DNA from: an uncultured Paracoccaceae bacterium
GTDB lineage: Bacteria > Pseudomonadota > Alphaproteobacteria > Rhodobacterales > Rhodobacteraceae
Direction of reading: 5' to 3'
Length of the DNA stretch: 54,445 nucleotides
NCBI GenBank assembly: GCA_937138255.1
Contig: CAKZOU010000060.1
Coordinates: 1-54,445 of the forward strand
Shown here piece after piece: positions 35,009 to 43,315 of the stretch. The notes beneath the pieces are model-generated. The model ran no database searches and was not told where the DNA came from. It saw only the letters and a list, made by a program, of their open reading frames with translations. The position numbers were made by a program, and so were the translations under genes. Numbering within the stretch: the stretch's first letter is position 1; the number at the start of each line of letters is the position of its first letter.

Positions 35009-36862
35009 ATGTTCCAATTCTTTGAGCAACTCGTCGACCCCTACGTTCCGTATGAGGAAACCGACACACCGCCACAGCGGCTCTGGCCGTTCCTACGCCA
35101 GTATACCCAGCCTTTCAAAAAGGTTTTCTGGGCTGCTGGGGTCATGTCGATCCTTGGCGCGATCGTTGAGATCTGGCTTTTGTCCTACATGGGCCGGCTC
35201 GTCGATATGCTGACGGAGACGGGGGCCAAAGAGGTCTGGAATGCTCACAGCGTTGAGCTTTTGACCATCGCCCTGTTCATCCTTTTGGCGCGGCCAATCA
35301 TCTATGGCACGCAGGTCGCGCTTCTGAACAACACGATCATCCCCAACTTCGGGACGATCGTGCGCTGGCGGGCGCATCGGCACGTTCTGCGCCAGTCGGT
35401 CGGCTGGTTTGAAAACGATTTTGCGGGGCGGATCGCCAACCGGATCATGCAGACGCCGCCTGCGGCGGGCGATGTGGCGTTTCAGGTGTTCGACGCGATC
35501 ACCTTTTCCATCGCCTATCTTGGCGGCGCGATGTTCATTCTGGGCGATTCCGATCCTCGGCTCGTTGTGCCGATGGCGATCTGGTTTGTGCTTTATGCCT
35601 TCCTTGTCCGCTGGACCGTGAAACGGATCGGGCCTGCGTCTACCGCCTCGTCCGATGCGCGTTCGGCGGTCACGGGGCGGGTTGTCGACAGCTATACCAA
35701 CATCCATTCGGTCAAGATGTTTGCCCATCACGACCGCGAGGTAGACTACGCCTATGAGGCCATTGAAGAGGCGCGGCGCACGTTCAAGGTCGAAATGCGC
35801 TATTACACGTTGATGGATCTCGCGCTTGTATCACTCAACGGGTTCCTGATCGTCTCGGTCGTTGGGTGGGCGATCTGGCTTTGGAGCGCGGGCACCGCTT
35901 CAATCGGCGTGGTCGCTGTGGCAACGGCGCTGACGCTGCGGCTCAATGGTATGTCGGGCTGGATCATGTTTGCGATCTCCAACCTTTTCCGCAATCTCGG
36001 TGTGATCGTCGAGGGGATGGGCACGATAGCCCAACCGGTGACGCTGACTGACGCGCCCGGCGCCAAGCCGCTTCAGCCCGGCCCCGGCAAGATCGGGATC
36101 GTTAATCTCAGCCACCACTATGGCAAGAAACAAGGCGGCCTCGACAAGATCAGCCTCGCGATCAATCCCGGCGAAAAGGTCGGCCTTGTGGGCCGTTCGG
36201 GCGCGGGCAAGACGACGCTCGTGAAGCTCCTCCTGCGATTCTACGACGCCGAGGGCGGCCAGATCCTGATCGACGGGCAAGACATCGCAGCGGTGACGCA
36301 AGACAGCCTTCGCATGGCGATCGGCATGGTTCAGCAGGACAGCGCGCTTTTGCACCGCTCGGTCCGAGACAACATTCTTTATGGCAAGCCGGACGCGACC
36401 GAAGAGGAAATGATCTCTGCCGCAAAGAAGGCCGAGGCGCATGATTTCATCCAGCGTCTTGAGGATTCCAAGGGCAACAAGGGATATGACGCGCAGGTGG
36501 GCGAGCGGGGCGTGAAGCTTTCGGGCGGCCAGCGCCAGCGCGTGGCTTTGGCCCGCGTGATCCTCAAGGATGCGCCGATCCTGTTGCTCGACGAAGCGAC
36601 GAGCGCCCTCGACTCCGAGGTCGAGGCGGCGATCCAGTCGACGCTTTATGGCATGATGGAGGGCAAGACGGTGATCGCCATTGCCCACCGCCTTTCGACC
36701 ATCGCGCAGATGGACCGGATCGTCGTTATGGAACAGGGGCGGGTGATCGAAGACGGTTCGCATGACGCGCTGCTTGAAAAGAACGGGATCTATGCACGAC
36801 TGTGGAAGCGCCAGTCGGGCGGATTCCTTGCCGACGATCTGGAAGACGAGGCTGCGGAATGA
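35009..36862 (+). CDS. ABC exporter half-transporter 1 (MsbA/Atm1-like)
   Basis: A 617-residue fusion of a six-helix membrane domain (about 35-330) and an ABC ATPase (about 355-590). The ATPase has Walker A GRSGAGKTT, the signature LSGGQRQRVALAR, Walker B ILLLDEATSALDSE and the H-loop AIAHRLSTIAQ, all intact. ATG 35009 follows GGGAG by 7 bases; GTG 34952 would add 19 Pro/Ser-rich residues. The last codons overlap the start of the second half-transporter (ATGA), so the two most likely form a heterodimer. Substrate is unknown; lipid-linked or peptide export is possible for this family. Confidence 0.93.
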   Translation: MFQFFEQLVDPYVPYEETDTPPQRLWPFLRQYTQPFKKVFWAAGVMSILGAIVEIWLLSYMGRLVDMLTETGAKEVWNAHSVELLTIALFILLARPIIYGTQVALLNNTIIPNFGTIVRWRAHRHVLRQSVGWFENDFAGRIANRIMQTPPAAGDVAFQVFDAITFSIAYLGGAMFILGDSDPRLVVPMAIWFVLYAFLVRWTVKRIGPASTASSDARSAVTGRVVDSYTNIHSVKMFAHHDREVDYAYEAIEEARRTFKVEMRYYTLMDLALVSLNGFLIVSVVGWAIWLWSAGTASIGVVAVATALTLRLNGMSGWIMFAISNLFRNLGVIVEGMGTIAQPVTLTDAPGAKPLQPGPGKIGIVNLSHHYGKKQGGLDKISLAINPGEKVGLVGRSGAGKTTLVKLLLRFYDAEGGQILIDGQDIAAVTQDSLRMAIGMVQQDSALLHRSVRDNILYGKPDATEEEMISAAKKAEAHDFIQRLEDSKGNKGYDAQVGERGVKLSGGQRQRVALARVILKDAPILLLDEATSALDSEVEAAIQSTLYGMMEGKTVIAIAHRLSTIAQMDRIVVMEQGRVIEDGSHDALLEKNGIYARLWKRQSGGFLADDLEDEAAE

Positions 36863-38736
36863 GCGTGCAAGAGATTGCCAAAGGCCCGCGCTGGATGCAG
36901 CGGATGTCGAAGCTGTTGCCGGCTTTCGACGAGGTTCGGATGAGCCCGCCGCCGGAAACGCTTGGCCGCTTCATGGTCTGGGCTTTGTCGGGAACGTGGT
37001 GGGTCTTGCTGCTTGCGGGCGTCGTCTCTGCGGCGGCAGGCACCGCCGAGGTTATCGCGGCCTTCCTGCTTGGGGCGGTGATCGACACGGCCATCGCGAA
37101 TGGCACCGTGGGGTTATTCGAGGCCTACGGCTGGTTCTTTGCCGCCATAGCCGCCTTCATGGTCTTGGTCCGCCCTTTCCTTTTCGGAATGTCGGCGGCC
37201 TTTCAATCTGTCGTTCTAAATCCCAACCTCAACGTCCTGATCCTGTCGCGCCTGCACCGATGGACGCTCGGGCAGGACGTGACCTTTTTCGACAACGATT
37301 TCGCTGGCCGCATCGCACAGAAGCAGATGCAGGCGGCGCGGGCTCTGACCGAGGCGACGGTCGAGACGATCAACACCATGATTTTCGCGCTGTCGTCGAT
37401 TATCTCGACCGGCCTTCTGGTTCTGGCGATCGACTGGCGGGTCGGCGCCGTGCTTGGCGTCTGGCTGATCGGATATTTGCTGTTCATCAGCTATTACCTG
37501 CCGCGCATCCGCGCCAAAGCGGAAAGCCGGGCGGCGGCGCGGGCGCGGGTGACCGGGCAGGTTGTCGATACGATCACCAATATCAAGACGGTCAAACTTT
37601 TCGCTCACGCCGATCACGAAGATCAGGCGGCCATCGGCGCGATGGACCGCTATCGCGACCGGACGCTGGCCTTTGGCTATGTCTCGACGAGCTTTCGTTT
37701 CGAGTTGATGGTGATTGCCGGCATCCTGCCGCTCATCTTGGTGGGCACGACCCTTTGGCTTTGGTCGCTTGGCCTGACCACGCCGGGCGAGATTGCCACG
37801 ACCGGGGCGGTCAGCCTGCGGATCGCGCAGATGTCGGGTTGGGTCAGCTTCACGCTGATGGGCATCTATGCCAATATCGGCGAGGTCGAGGACGGGATGC
37901 GGACGCTGACCCCGCGCTATCGCCTGACCAATGCCGAGAACGCACTCGACCTGCTGCCATCCCGCGAGATCCGGTTCGAGAAGGTGAGCTTTGCCTATGG
38001 CCGCGAGAACGGCGGCGTTGACGGAATCGACCTGACGATCAATCCGGGCGAGAAGATCGGCATTGTCGGCGCTTCGGGTGCAGGCAAGTCGACGCTCGTG
38101 GCGCTGCTTTTGCGGCTTTACGATGCCGAAAAGGGGCAGGTGAAGGTGGGCGGACACGATGTGCGCGAGGTCACGCAAGAAAGCCTGCGCCGCAATATCG
38201 GCATGGTCACGCAGGAAACCGCGATGTTCAACCGGACTGCGCGGGACAACATCCGTTATGGCCGGCCGGATGCGGATGAAGCGGCTGTTGTCAGGGCCGC
38301 CACTCGTGCCGAAGCACACGGATTCATCCTTGGCCTTGCCGATCACAAAGGGCGGCAGGGCTACGACGCTTTCCTCGGGGAGCGCGGGGTCAAGCTTTCG
38401 GGCGGCCAGCGGCAGCGGATCGCCTTGGCCCGCGCCATGATCAAGGACGCGCCGATCCTCGTTCTTGATGAGGCCACGAGTGCGCTTGATTCCGAGGTCG
38501 AGGCGGCGATCCAGTCGGCGCTGGAAGAAGCGATGAAGGGCAAGACCGTTCTTGCCATCGCGCACCGGCTTTCGACGATCGCGCGGATGGACAGGATCAT
38601 CGTGCTCGAGGCTGGCAAGATTGCCGAAGAGGGCTCGCACGACGAACTTCTCGCCAAGGACGGGCTTTATGCCCGCTATTGGAACCGCCAGTCGGGCGGG
38701 TTCCTTGGTGTGCCGGATGAGGCTGCCGAGGCGTGA
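36859..38736 (+). CDS. ABC exporter half-transporter 2
   Basis: A 625-residue half-transporter with the same plan as its neighbour: N-terminal cytoplasmic helix, six membrane segments (about 45-340) and an ABC ATPase with GASGAGKST, LSGGQRQRIALARAM, ILVLDEATSALDSE and AIAHRLSTIARMD. Both halves keep the catalytic Glu after Walker B and the H-loop His, so neither ATP site looks degenerate, unlike many heterodimeric exporters. FDNDFAGRIAQKQM in the first cytoplasmic loop matches FENDFAGRIANRIM in half 1. Probably arose by tandem duplication. It overlaps the following RNA methyltransferase gene by a TGATG junction. Confidence 0.93.
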   Translation: MSVQEIAKGPRWMQRMSKLLPAFDEVRMSPPPETLGRFMVWALSGTWWVLLLAGVVSAAAGTAEVIAAFLLGAVIDTAIANGTVGLFEAYGWFFAAIAAFMVLVRPFLFGMSAAFQSVVLNPNLNVLILSRLHRWTLGQDVTFFDNDFAGRIAQKQMQAARALTEATVETINTMIFALSSIISTGLLVLAIDWRVGAVLGVWLIGYLLFISYYLPRIRAKAESRAAARARVTGQVVDTITNIKTVKLFAHADHEDQAAIGAMDRYRDRTLAFGYVSTSFRFELMVIAGILPLILVGTTLWLWSLGLTTPGEIATTGAVSLRIAQMSGWVSFTLMGIYANIGEVEDGMRTLTPRYRLTNAENALDLLPSREIRFEKVSFAYGRENGGVDGIDLTINPGEKIGIVGASGAGKSTLVALLLRLYDAEKGQVKVGGHDVREVTQESLRRNIGMVTQETAMFNRTARDNIRYGRPDADEAAVVRAATRAEAHGFILGLADHKGRQGYDAFLGERGVKLSGGQRQRIALARAMIKDAPILVLDEATSALDSEVEAAIQSALEEAMKGKTVLAIAHRLSTIARMDRIIVLEAGKIAEEGSHDELLAKDGLYARYWNRQSGGFLGVPDEAAEA

Positions 38737-39932
38737 TGACCCGCGTTGAACACCTGACCCATCAGGGGATGGGCCGCACCGCCGAGGGCAAGTTTGTTCC
38801 CCGCGTTTTGCCGGGGGAGGAGATCGAGCTTCTCGACGACGGCTCCGCCCGCATCCTGACGCCTTCGGCGGATCGGGTCGCTCCGCCCTGCCGCCATTAC
38901 AAAAGCTGCGGCGGCTGCGCGATGCAGCACGCAAGCGATGAGTTTGTCGCCAAGTGGAAGGTCGAGACCGTCGCGCGGGCTTTGTCGGCGCAGGGCATCG
39001 AGGCCGAGATTTCGGGTATTGAAACATCGCCGCCCGCTTCGCGCCGCCGTGCCAAGCTCTCGGGGCGGCGCACGAAGAAAGGCACGCTTGTCGGTTTTCA
39101 TGGCCGCGCCTCGGATGTTGTGGTCGAGGTGCCCGATTGCAGACTCCTTTCGCCCGCGCTTCTTGCTACCCTTCCGGCGCTGCACGATCTGACCGCTCTG
39201 GCCGCCTCGCGCAAAGGCGAGGTGGGGCTCACGGTGACCGAGAGCCTCGCAGGCCCCGACATCCAGATCGAGACCGACAAGGAGCTGACGGGCGAATTGC
39301 GGATCGAGCTTGCGGCGCTGGCGCAGAAACACCGGATCGCCCGTCTTGTCTGGCAGGACGAGCAAGTGGTGATGATCGAGCCGCCCTATCAACGGTTTGG
39401 CAAGGCGCAGGTCGTGCCGCCTGCGGGCGCGTTCTTGCAGGCGACCGCCGAGGGGGAAGCCGCACTTCTGAGGGCGGTCAAACGGGCGATTGGCGGAGCC
39501 TCAAAGGTTGCCGATCTCTTCTCGGGATGCGGAACCTTTGCCTTGCCGCTGGCCGAAACCGCCGAGGTCCATGCCGTTGAGGGCGAAAAGGCGATGGTCG
39601 CGGCGCTCGATCGCGGCTGGCGCGAGACGCAAGGGCTAAAGCGGGTGACAAGCGAGGCGCGGGATCTGCTCCGCAGGCCGCTCTTGCGCGACGAATTGGC
39701 AAAGTTCGACGCAATCGTGATCGACCCGCCTCGTGCAGGGGCCGAGGCCCAAATCGCCGAAATCGCGGCATCGACCGTTCCGCTTGTGGCGATGGTGTCG
39801 TGCAATCCGATCACCTTTGCCCGCGATGCGAAGGCTCTGATCGCCGCGGGTTTCAGGATCGAATCGCTGGTCGTCGTCGATCAGTTCCGCTGGAGCAACC
39901 ATATCGAGGTGGCTGCCAGGCTGGTGCGCTAG
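38736..39932 (+). CDS. RNA (uracil-5)-methyltransferase, TrmA/RlmD family
   Basis: A 398-residue SAM-dependent methyltransferase. Four cysteines fit the [4Fe-4S] site of RumA/RlmD: CRHYKSCGGC (about 50-59) and VPDCRLL. LLFSGCGTFALPLAE-type VADLFSGCGTFALPLAE is the SAM motif, FDAIVIDPPRAGA motif IV, and VSCNPITFARDAKAL carries the catalytic Cys. The TRAM domain is short: the gene begins directly with VEHLTHQGMGRTAEGKFVPRVLPGEE. It likely makes m5U in 23S rRNA or tRNA; the exact target cannot be assigned. Start is ATG 38736 inside the upstream stop; GTG 38733 is equally possible. Confidence 0.92.
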   Translation: MTRVEHLTHQGMGRTAEGKFVPRVLPGEEIELLDDGSARILTPSADRVAPPCRHYKSCGGCAMQHASDEFVAKWKVETVARALSAQGIEAEISGIETSPPASRRRAKLSGRRTKKGTLVGFHGRASDVVVEVPDCRLLSPALLATLPALHDLTALAASRKGEVGLTVTESLAGPDIQIETDKELTGELRIELAALAQKHRIARLVWQDEQVVMIEPPYQRFGKAQVVPPAGAFLQATAEGEAALLRAVKRAIGGASKVADLFSGCGTFALPLAETAEVHAVEGEKAMVAALDRGWRETQGLKRVTSEARDLLRRPLLRDELAKFDAIVIDPPRAGAEAQIAEIAASTVPLVAMVSCNPITFARDAKALIAAGFRIESLVVVDQFRWSNHIEVAARLVR

Positions 39933-39972
39933 CGCCCCGCGAAACTGTTACTGGCTTCGAACGGGAATCTGC

Positions 39973-39978
39973 TATAAT
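39973..39978 (+). promoter_or_regulatory. Perfect -10 box upstream of the L,D-transpeptidase gene
   Basis: TATAAT at 39973-39978, 38 bases before the ATG at 40017. The -35 is poor (CTGGCT at 39951-39956, 16-base spacer). Confidence 0.55.
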
Positions 39979-40016
39979 CGGCGCCAAATAGCGCGCCAAG
40001 CGCAAGAGTAGGCAGG

Positions 40017-40514
40017 ATGCGGACTTTCTTCTTCGGACTTCTCGCGGCGGTGACGCTGGCGGTGGGCGGCCTTTCGGCTGCGCCCACTCTTCCCGTCTAT
40101 GACGGCCCGCAGATCACGGCGGTTGTCGTCCACAAGGCGGCACGGCGGATGTATCTTGTTGCGGGCGACGTGGTGATCCGCGCCTATGACATCGACCTGG
40201 GCTTTGCGCCCGAGGGCGACAAACAAATCGAGGGGGACGGCAAGACGCCCGAAGGCGCCTATCGGATCAATTTCAAGAATCCGAACAGCGATTACTATCT
40301 GTCCTTGGGAATCTCCTATCCGAATAACCGGGATCGTGCCGAAGCTGCAGTGCTGGGCAAATCACCGGGCGGCGACATCTTCATCCACGGAACCCCGAGC
40401 GGAAAGCTACGGGCCAAGGATTGGACCTATGGCTGCATTGCCGTGACCAACAAGGAGGTTGAAGAGATCTTTGCGATGGTCCAGACCGGCACGCCGATCT
40501 TCATTCACCCCTAG
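40017..40514 (+). CDS. YkuD-family L,D-transpeptidase, exported
   Basis: A 165-residue exported protein. Signal peptide MRTFFFGLLAAVTLAVGGLSA (1-21), then a YkuD domain. The catalytic set is FIHGTPSG (His124) and YGCIAVTNKEVEEIF (Cys140), matching HxG...GCIxxxN. L,D-transpeptidases crosslink peptidoglycan or attach lipoproteins to it, in the periplasm. The C-terminal IFIHP is the usual end of the minimal domain. It is convergent with a CAP-domain lipoprotein gene; the two stops share CTAG. A second L,D-transpeptidase gene lies 0.7 kb downstream. Confidence 0.94.
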   Translation: MRTFFFGLLAAVTLAVGGLSAAPTLPVYDGPQITAVVVHKAARRMYLVAGDVVIRAYDIDLGFAPEGDKQIEGDGKTPEGAYRINFKNPNSDYYLSLGISYPNNRDRAEAAVLGKSPGGDIFIHGTPSGKLRAKDWTYGCIAVTNKEVEEIFAMVQTGTPIFIHP

Positions 40515-41023
40515 CGGCCGGTGACCAAGGTCCACCAGATCTTGCCTGCGGGCTCCTGATACCACGCAAAGCCGATGAGAGTGATCGTCGGGTCGAGGAT
40601 GACGGCGCGGGTATCCTCTTGCCGCATCCATGCGGCGAGGGTCTCAAGCTCGGTCTCATAGGTTTCCGAGATGTTCTCGCCCATGATCCGCCCCGGGAAT
40701 CCGACGCGGCGGCCGCGATCCAAAGGGGAAGAGCCGTCTGAGCCGAAATGCCAGGGGCGGTTTTGTATGGCCATGTCTCGCGAATGGGTGGCGGCGGCGG
40801 CATTGAGCTGGGCGTTGTAGGTCACGGGCTGAACCTTTGCGGCTTTCCGCAGGGCGTTCATGCCGTCGAGAAAGTGAAACATCACCGGATCCTGCCCATC
40901 GGCAGCAATACGGTAAACCTGCGGCAGTGGCAGGCCGTCGGGGCCGATCTTGACCCCAGCAGCTGGTGTACAGGCAGCAACCGTAGCCGAAAGCAGACCC
41001 AAAAGTGCGGCGCGGCGGTTCAT
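40511..41023 (-). CDS. CAP/SCP-domain lipoprotein
   Basis: A 170-residue protein. The lipobox LLSATVAAC puts the lipidated residue at Cys18, indicating an envelope lipoprotein. The CAP domain (about 45-170) includes MNALRKAAKVQPVTYNAQLNAAAATHSRDMA, WHFGSDGSSPLDRGRRVGFPGRIMGENI and the end motif WYQEPAGKIWWTLVTG. The His and Glu of the CAP cavity are present. Bacterial CAP proteins are poorly characterised. Lying between two L,D-transpeptidase genes suggests a role in cell-wall metabolism. Confidence 0.9.
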   Translation of the reverse strand: MNRRAALLGLLSATVAACTPAAGVKIGPDGLPLPQVYRIAADGQDPVMFHFLDGMNALRKAAKVQPVTYNAQLNAAAATHSRDMAIQNRPWHFGSDGSSPLDRGRRVGFPGRIMGENISETYETELETLAAWMRQEDTRAVILDPTITLIGFAWYQEPAGKIWWTLVTGR

Positions 41024-41180
41024 GGAGCATCCCTCTAGGTTTCCGCGCCTGATTACCCTGTCCTTTGGCGCACATCAAACCCGGAAAGCGCCCTGTCACA
41101 GTGGTTTGAATTGCGCCTTGTTGCGGTTCTCAATTATGAGGCGGCATACGAGGAATCTGGCCAGAACCGGAGCAGTTGAG

Positions 41181-41777
41181 ATGTCGGATCACACTACCCG
41201 AGCCCTGGGGCGCCGCGCGTTTGTTGCGGGGCTTGCAGCGACGGCCGCAAGCGGGGCGGTGGCGCAGTCGCAGGGCACCACCGAAATCGAGCGCGAGATA
41301 TCGCAAACCCTGACCAATAACATTTCGAGTTTCCGCTCACTCGACTGGCAACCGTATTTCAGCAATTTGCGGAATGGGGCGATCCTCGTCGATATCACCT
41401 CGCGGGCGCTGCACTATTGGTCGCAAGATGAGTCGATCTACAAACTCTATCCGACCAGCGTCCCGCTGACCGACGACCTGACGCGCAAAGGGCGGACCGA
41501 GGTGGTCGAGAAGGTCGTCAAGCCTACATGGCGGCCCACACCCTCGATGCGCGAGCGCAATCCTGAATGGCCTGCCGTTATTCCCGGCGGCGACCCGACC
41601 AACCCATTGGGCCCGCTGGCGCTCTACCTTTCGTGGCAATATTACCGGATTCACGGGACTCACGACACCCGCAAGATCGGCAGACGCTCGTCAAATGGCT
41701 GCGTCGGGCTTTACAACGAACATATCACAGAGCTGTTCTCACTGGCGAAAGTTGGCACGCAAGTGTTGCTTATTTGA
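41181..41777 (+). CDS. L,D-transpeptidase, probably Tat-exported
   Basis: A 198-residue protein. The N-terminus GRRAFVAGLAATAASGAVAQ has a twin-arginine and hydrophobic core, suggesting Tat export and cleavage after AVA. The domain has the core YYRIHGTHDTRKIGRRSSNGCVGLYNEHITELF with His158 and Cys174, giving the canonical HGT...S.GC.R/GL.N. ATG 41181 was chosen because it begins the signal peptide; upstream in-frame codons overlap the opposing lipoprotein gene. Divergent from the CAP lipoprotein and about 0.7 kb from the first L,D-transpeptidase. Confidence 0.92.
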   Translation: MSDHTTRALGRRAFVAGLAATAASGAVAQSQGTTEIEREISQTLTNNISSFRSLDWQPYFSNLRNGAILVDITSRALHYWSQDESIYKLYPTSVPLTDDLTRKGRTEVVEKVVKPTWRPTPSMRERNPEWPAVIPGGDPTNPLGPLALYLSWQYYRIHGTHDTRKIGRRSSNGCVGLYNEHITELFSLAKVGTQVLLI

Positions 41778-41783
41778 CGAATA

Positions 41784-41813
41784 TTTGCTGATCTAAGGGT
41801 GTTTGCTGATCTA
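41784..41813. repeat. Tandem 12-bp direct repeat, period 18
   Basis: TTTGCTGATCTA at 41784-41795 and again at 41802-41813, each followed by AGGG or GGG. It lies 7 bases after the transpeptidase stop and upstream of the 65-codon membrane-protein gene. Spacing of 18 bases (under two helical turns) would suit a regulator binding one DNA face loosely. No other copies were seen. Confidence 0.6.
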
Positions 41814-41926
41814 GGGACTTGGCAAATCGCTAATTCTTCTGCTTAGAGATAAGCATGAGGTATGTCTTGGGTGCCTGCTGCCATCCTCTTTGAAAAAAGG
41901 CGGCGGGCGAAAACTGGAGAAATCTA

Positions 41927-42124
41927 ATGAAAAAAATCGTTGTCGTCGCCGTCGCTCTCGTCGCCGTCGCCTCCGCTGCCTTCGCTGGCGGCATGGCTGC
42001 ACCGGTCATGGAAATGAGCCCGGTTGTGATCGAAGAAGCCGCTGCCGGTTCGTCGGGCATGGGCATGCTGATCCCGCTGATCCTGATCGCCCTCATCGCC
42101 TTCGCGATGATGCCGGCGGCCTAA
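41927..42124 (+). CDS. Small exported/membrane protein, 65 residues
   Basis: Encodes MKKIVVVAVALVAVASAAFAGGMAA (signal peptide-like, cleavage after AFA), then MEMSPVVIEEAAAGSSG and a second hydrophobic segment MLIPLILIALIAFAMM at the C-terminus. The mature form would be a 45-residue single-span protein. GGAG is 8 bases upstream of ATG 41927. Similar tiny proteins upstream of hemH are found in roseobacters (from memory); function unknown. A strong hairpin terminator follows at 42148-42184. Confidence 0.82.
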   Translation: MKKIVVVAVALVAVASAAFAGGMAAPVMEMSPVVIEEAAAGSSGMGMLIPLILIALIAFAMMPAA

Positions 42125-42147
42125 GCCGATCTGACAGATCAAAAGGG

Positions 42148-42184
42148 AAAGGCGGCAGAGAGATCTGCCGCCTTTCTTCTTTTT
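42148..42184. terminator. Intrinsic terminator between the small protein and hemH
   Basis: Perfect 11-bp stem AAAGGCGGCAG (42148-42158) / CTGCCGCCTTT (42165-42175), loop AGAGAT, followed by CTTCTTTTT. The flanking A and T runs make it usable from both convergent genes. Confidence 0.9.
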
Positions 42185-43260
42185 CAGGCCCAGCCTTGCA
42201 GGTTGGACTGGATGATGCCGCCAAGGGCCGCGATATGCGCCTCTTCGGCATTCAGGCAGGGCACATAGGTAAAGCTCTCGCCGCCCGCGTGCTCAAAGCT
42301 TTCGCGGATTTCTTCCTGAATCTCTTCAAGCGTCTCGATGCAGTCGGAGGAGAATGCCGGGGCGATCACGGCGATGTTCTTCACACCGGCTTTCGCCTGC
42401 CGCGCCACTTCCTCGACCGTATAGGGCTTGAGCCATTCCTCGGGGCCGAATTTCGACTGGAAGGTCGAGATCAGCTTATCATCTGACCAGCCGAGCCGCT
42501 CTTTCAGGAGGCGCGTCGTCTTCTGGCATTGGCAGTGGTAGGGGTCGCCCTCGCGCAGATAGCGCTCGGGCACGCCGTGGTAGGAGCAGACCAGAAGATC
42601 GGGCTTTACCTCGGCGGCGGCATAGGCGCGCTCGACCGACCCGGCCAGCGCGTCGATATAGGCGGCATCCTCGAAATAGGGCGGGACGATCCGCACCGAG
42701 GGCTGCCACTTTTCCTTCATCAGCGCGCGGAAGAACTGATCGTTGGCCGTGGCCCATGTCGCGCCCGCGTAGTGCGGATAGAGCGGGAAGAAGAGGATCT
42801 TGTCGCATCCGGCATCGACCATCTCGCGGACCTTCGATTCGGTCGAGGGGTTGCCGTAGCGCATACAGAAATCGACCAGAACCTGATCGCCATAGACCGC
42901 CTCGAGCGACCGGCGGATCGCGTCGGTCTGGTCGCGAGTGATCGTCAGAAGCGGGCTTTCGTTCCTCTCGGTGTTCCAGATCGAGCGATAGGCCGCGCCC
43001 GATTTCTGCGGGCGGCGCGAAAGGATGATCCCCTGCAGGATCGGCTGCCATTTCCACGAGGGATAATCGACTACGCGCTTGTCCGACAGAAACTCGCTCA
43101 GATAGCGGCGCATCGGCCAGTAGTCGGTCGAATCAGGTGTGCCGAGGTTGGCGATCAGAACGCCGACCTTGGCCGGCCTGATCTTGGGGTGGTCTTTCCC
43201 GGCATGGGCCGGGCAGATTGCGGGGGCGCCTTCGACGGCGGGAAACTTGGCGTTGGTCAT
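42184..43260 (-). CDS. hemH: Ferrochelatase
   Basis: Inserts Fe2+ into protoporphyrin IX, the last haem step, at the inner membrane. The 358-residue product has KVGVLIANLGTPDSTDYWPMRRYLSEFLSD at the N-terminus, the signature LLVCSYHGVPERYLREGDPYHCQCQKTT with the metal-binding His of SYHG, and PAFSSDCIETLEEI with the catalytic Glu. The CQCQ pair and a C-terminal Cys may bind a cluster as in some bacterial enzymes; this is not certain. The end lies on a bidirectional terminator. Confidence 0.97.
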   Translation of the reverse strand: MTNAKFPAVEGAPAICPAHAGKDHPKIRPAKVGVLIANLGTPDSTDYWPMRRYLSEFLSDKRVVDYPSWKWQPILQGIILSRRPQKSGAAYRSIWNTERNESPLLTITRDQTDAIRRSLEAVYGDQVLVDFCMRYGNPSTESKVREMVDAGCDKILFFPLYPHYAGATWATANDQFFRALMKEKWQPSVRIVPPYFEDAAYIDALAGSVERAYAAAEVKPDLLVCSYHGVPERYLREGDPYHCQCQKTTRLLKERLGWSDDKLISTFQSKFGPEEWLKPYTVEEVARQAKAGVKNIAVIAPAFSSDCIETLEEIQEEIRESFEHAGGESFTYVPCLNAEEAHIAALGGIIQSNLQGWA

Positions 43261-43315
43261 CGAGAAGAGCCTCTCTTGGTCGTGTCAGTCAGGCATAGTG
43301 GAATACGCGGGCGGA

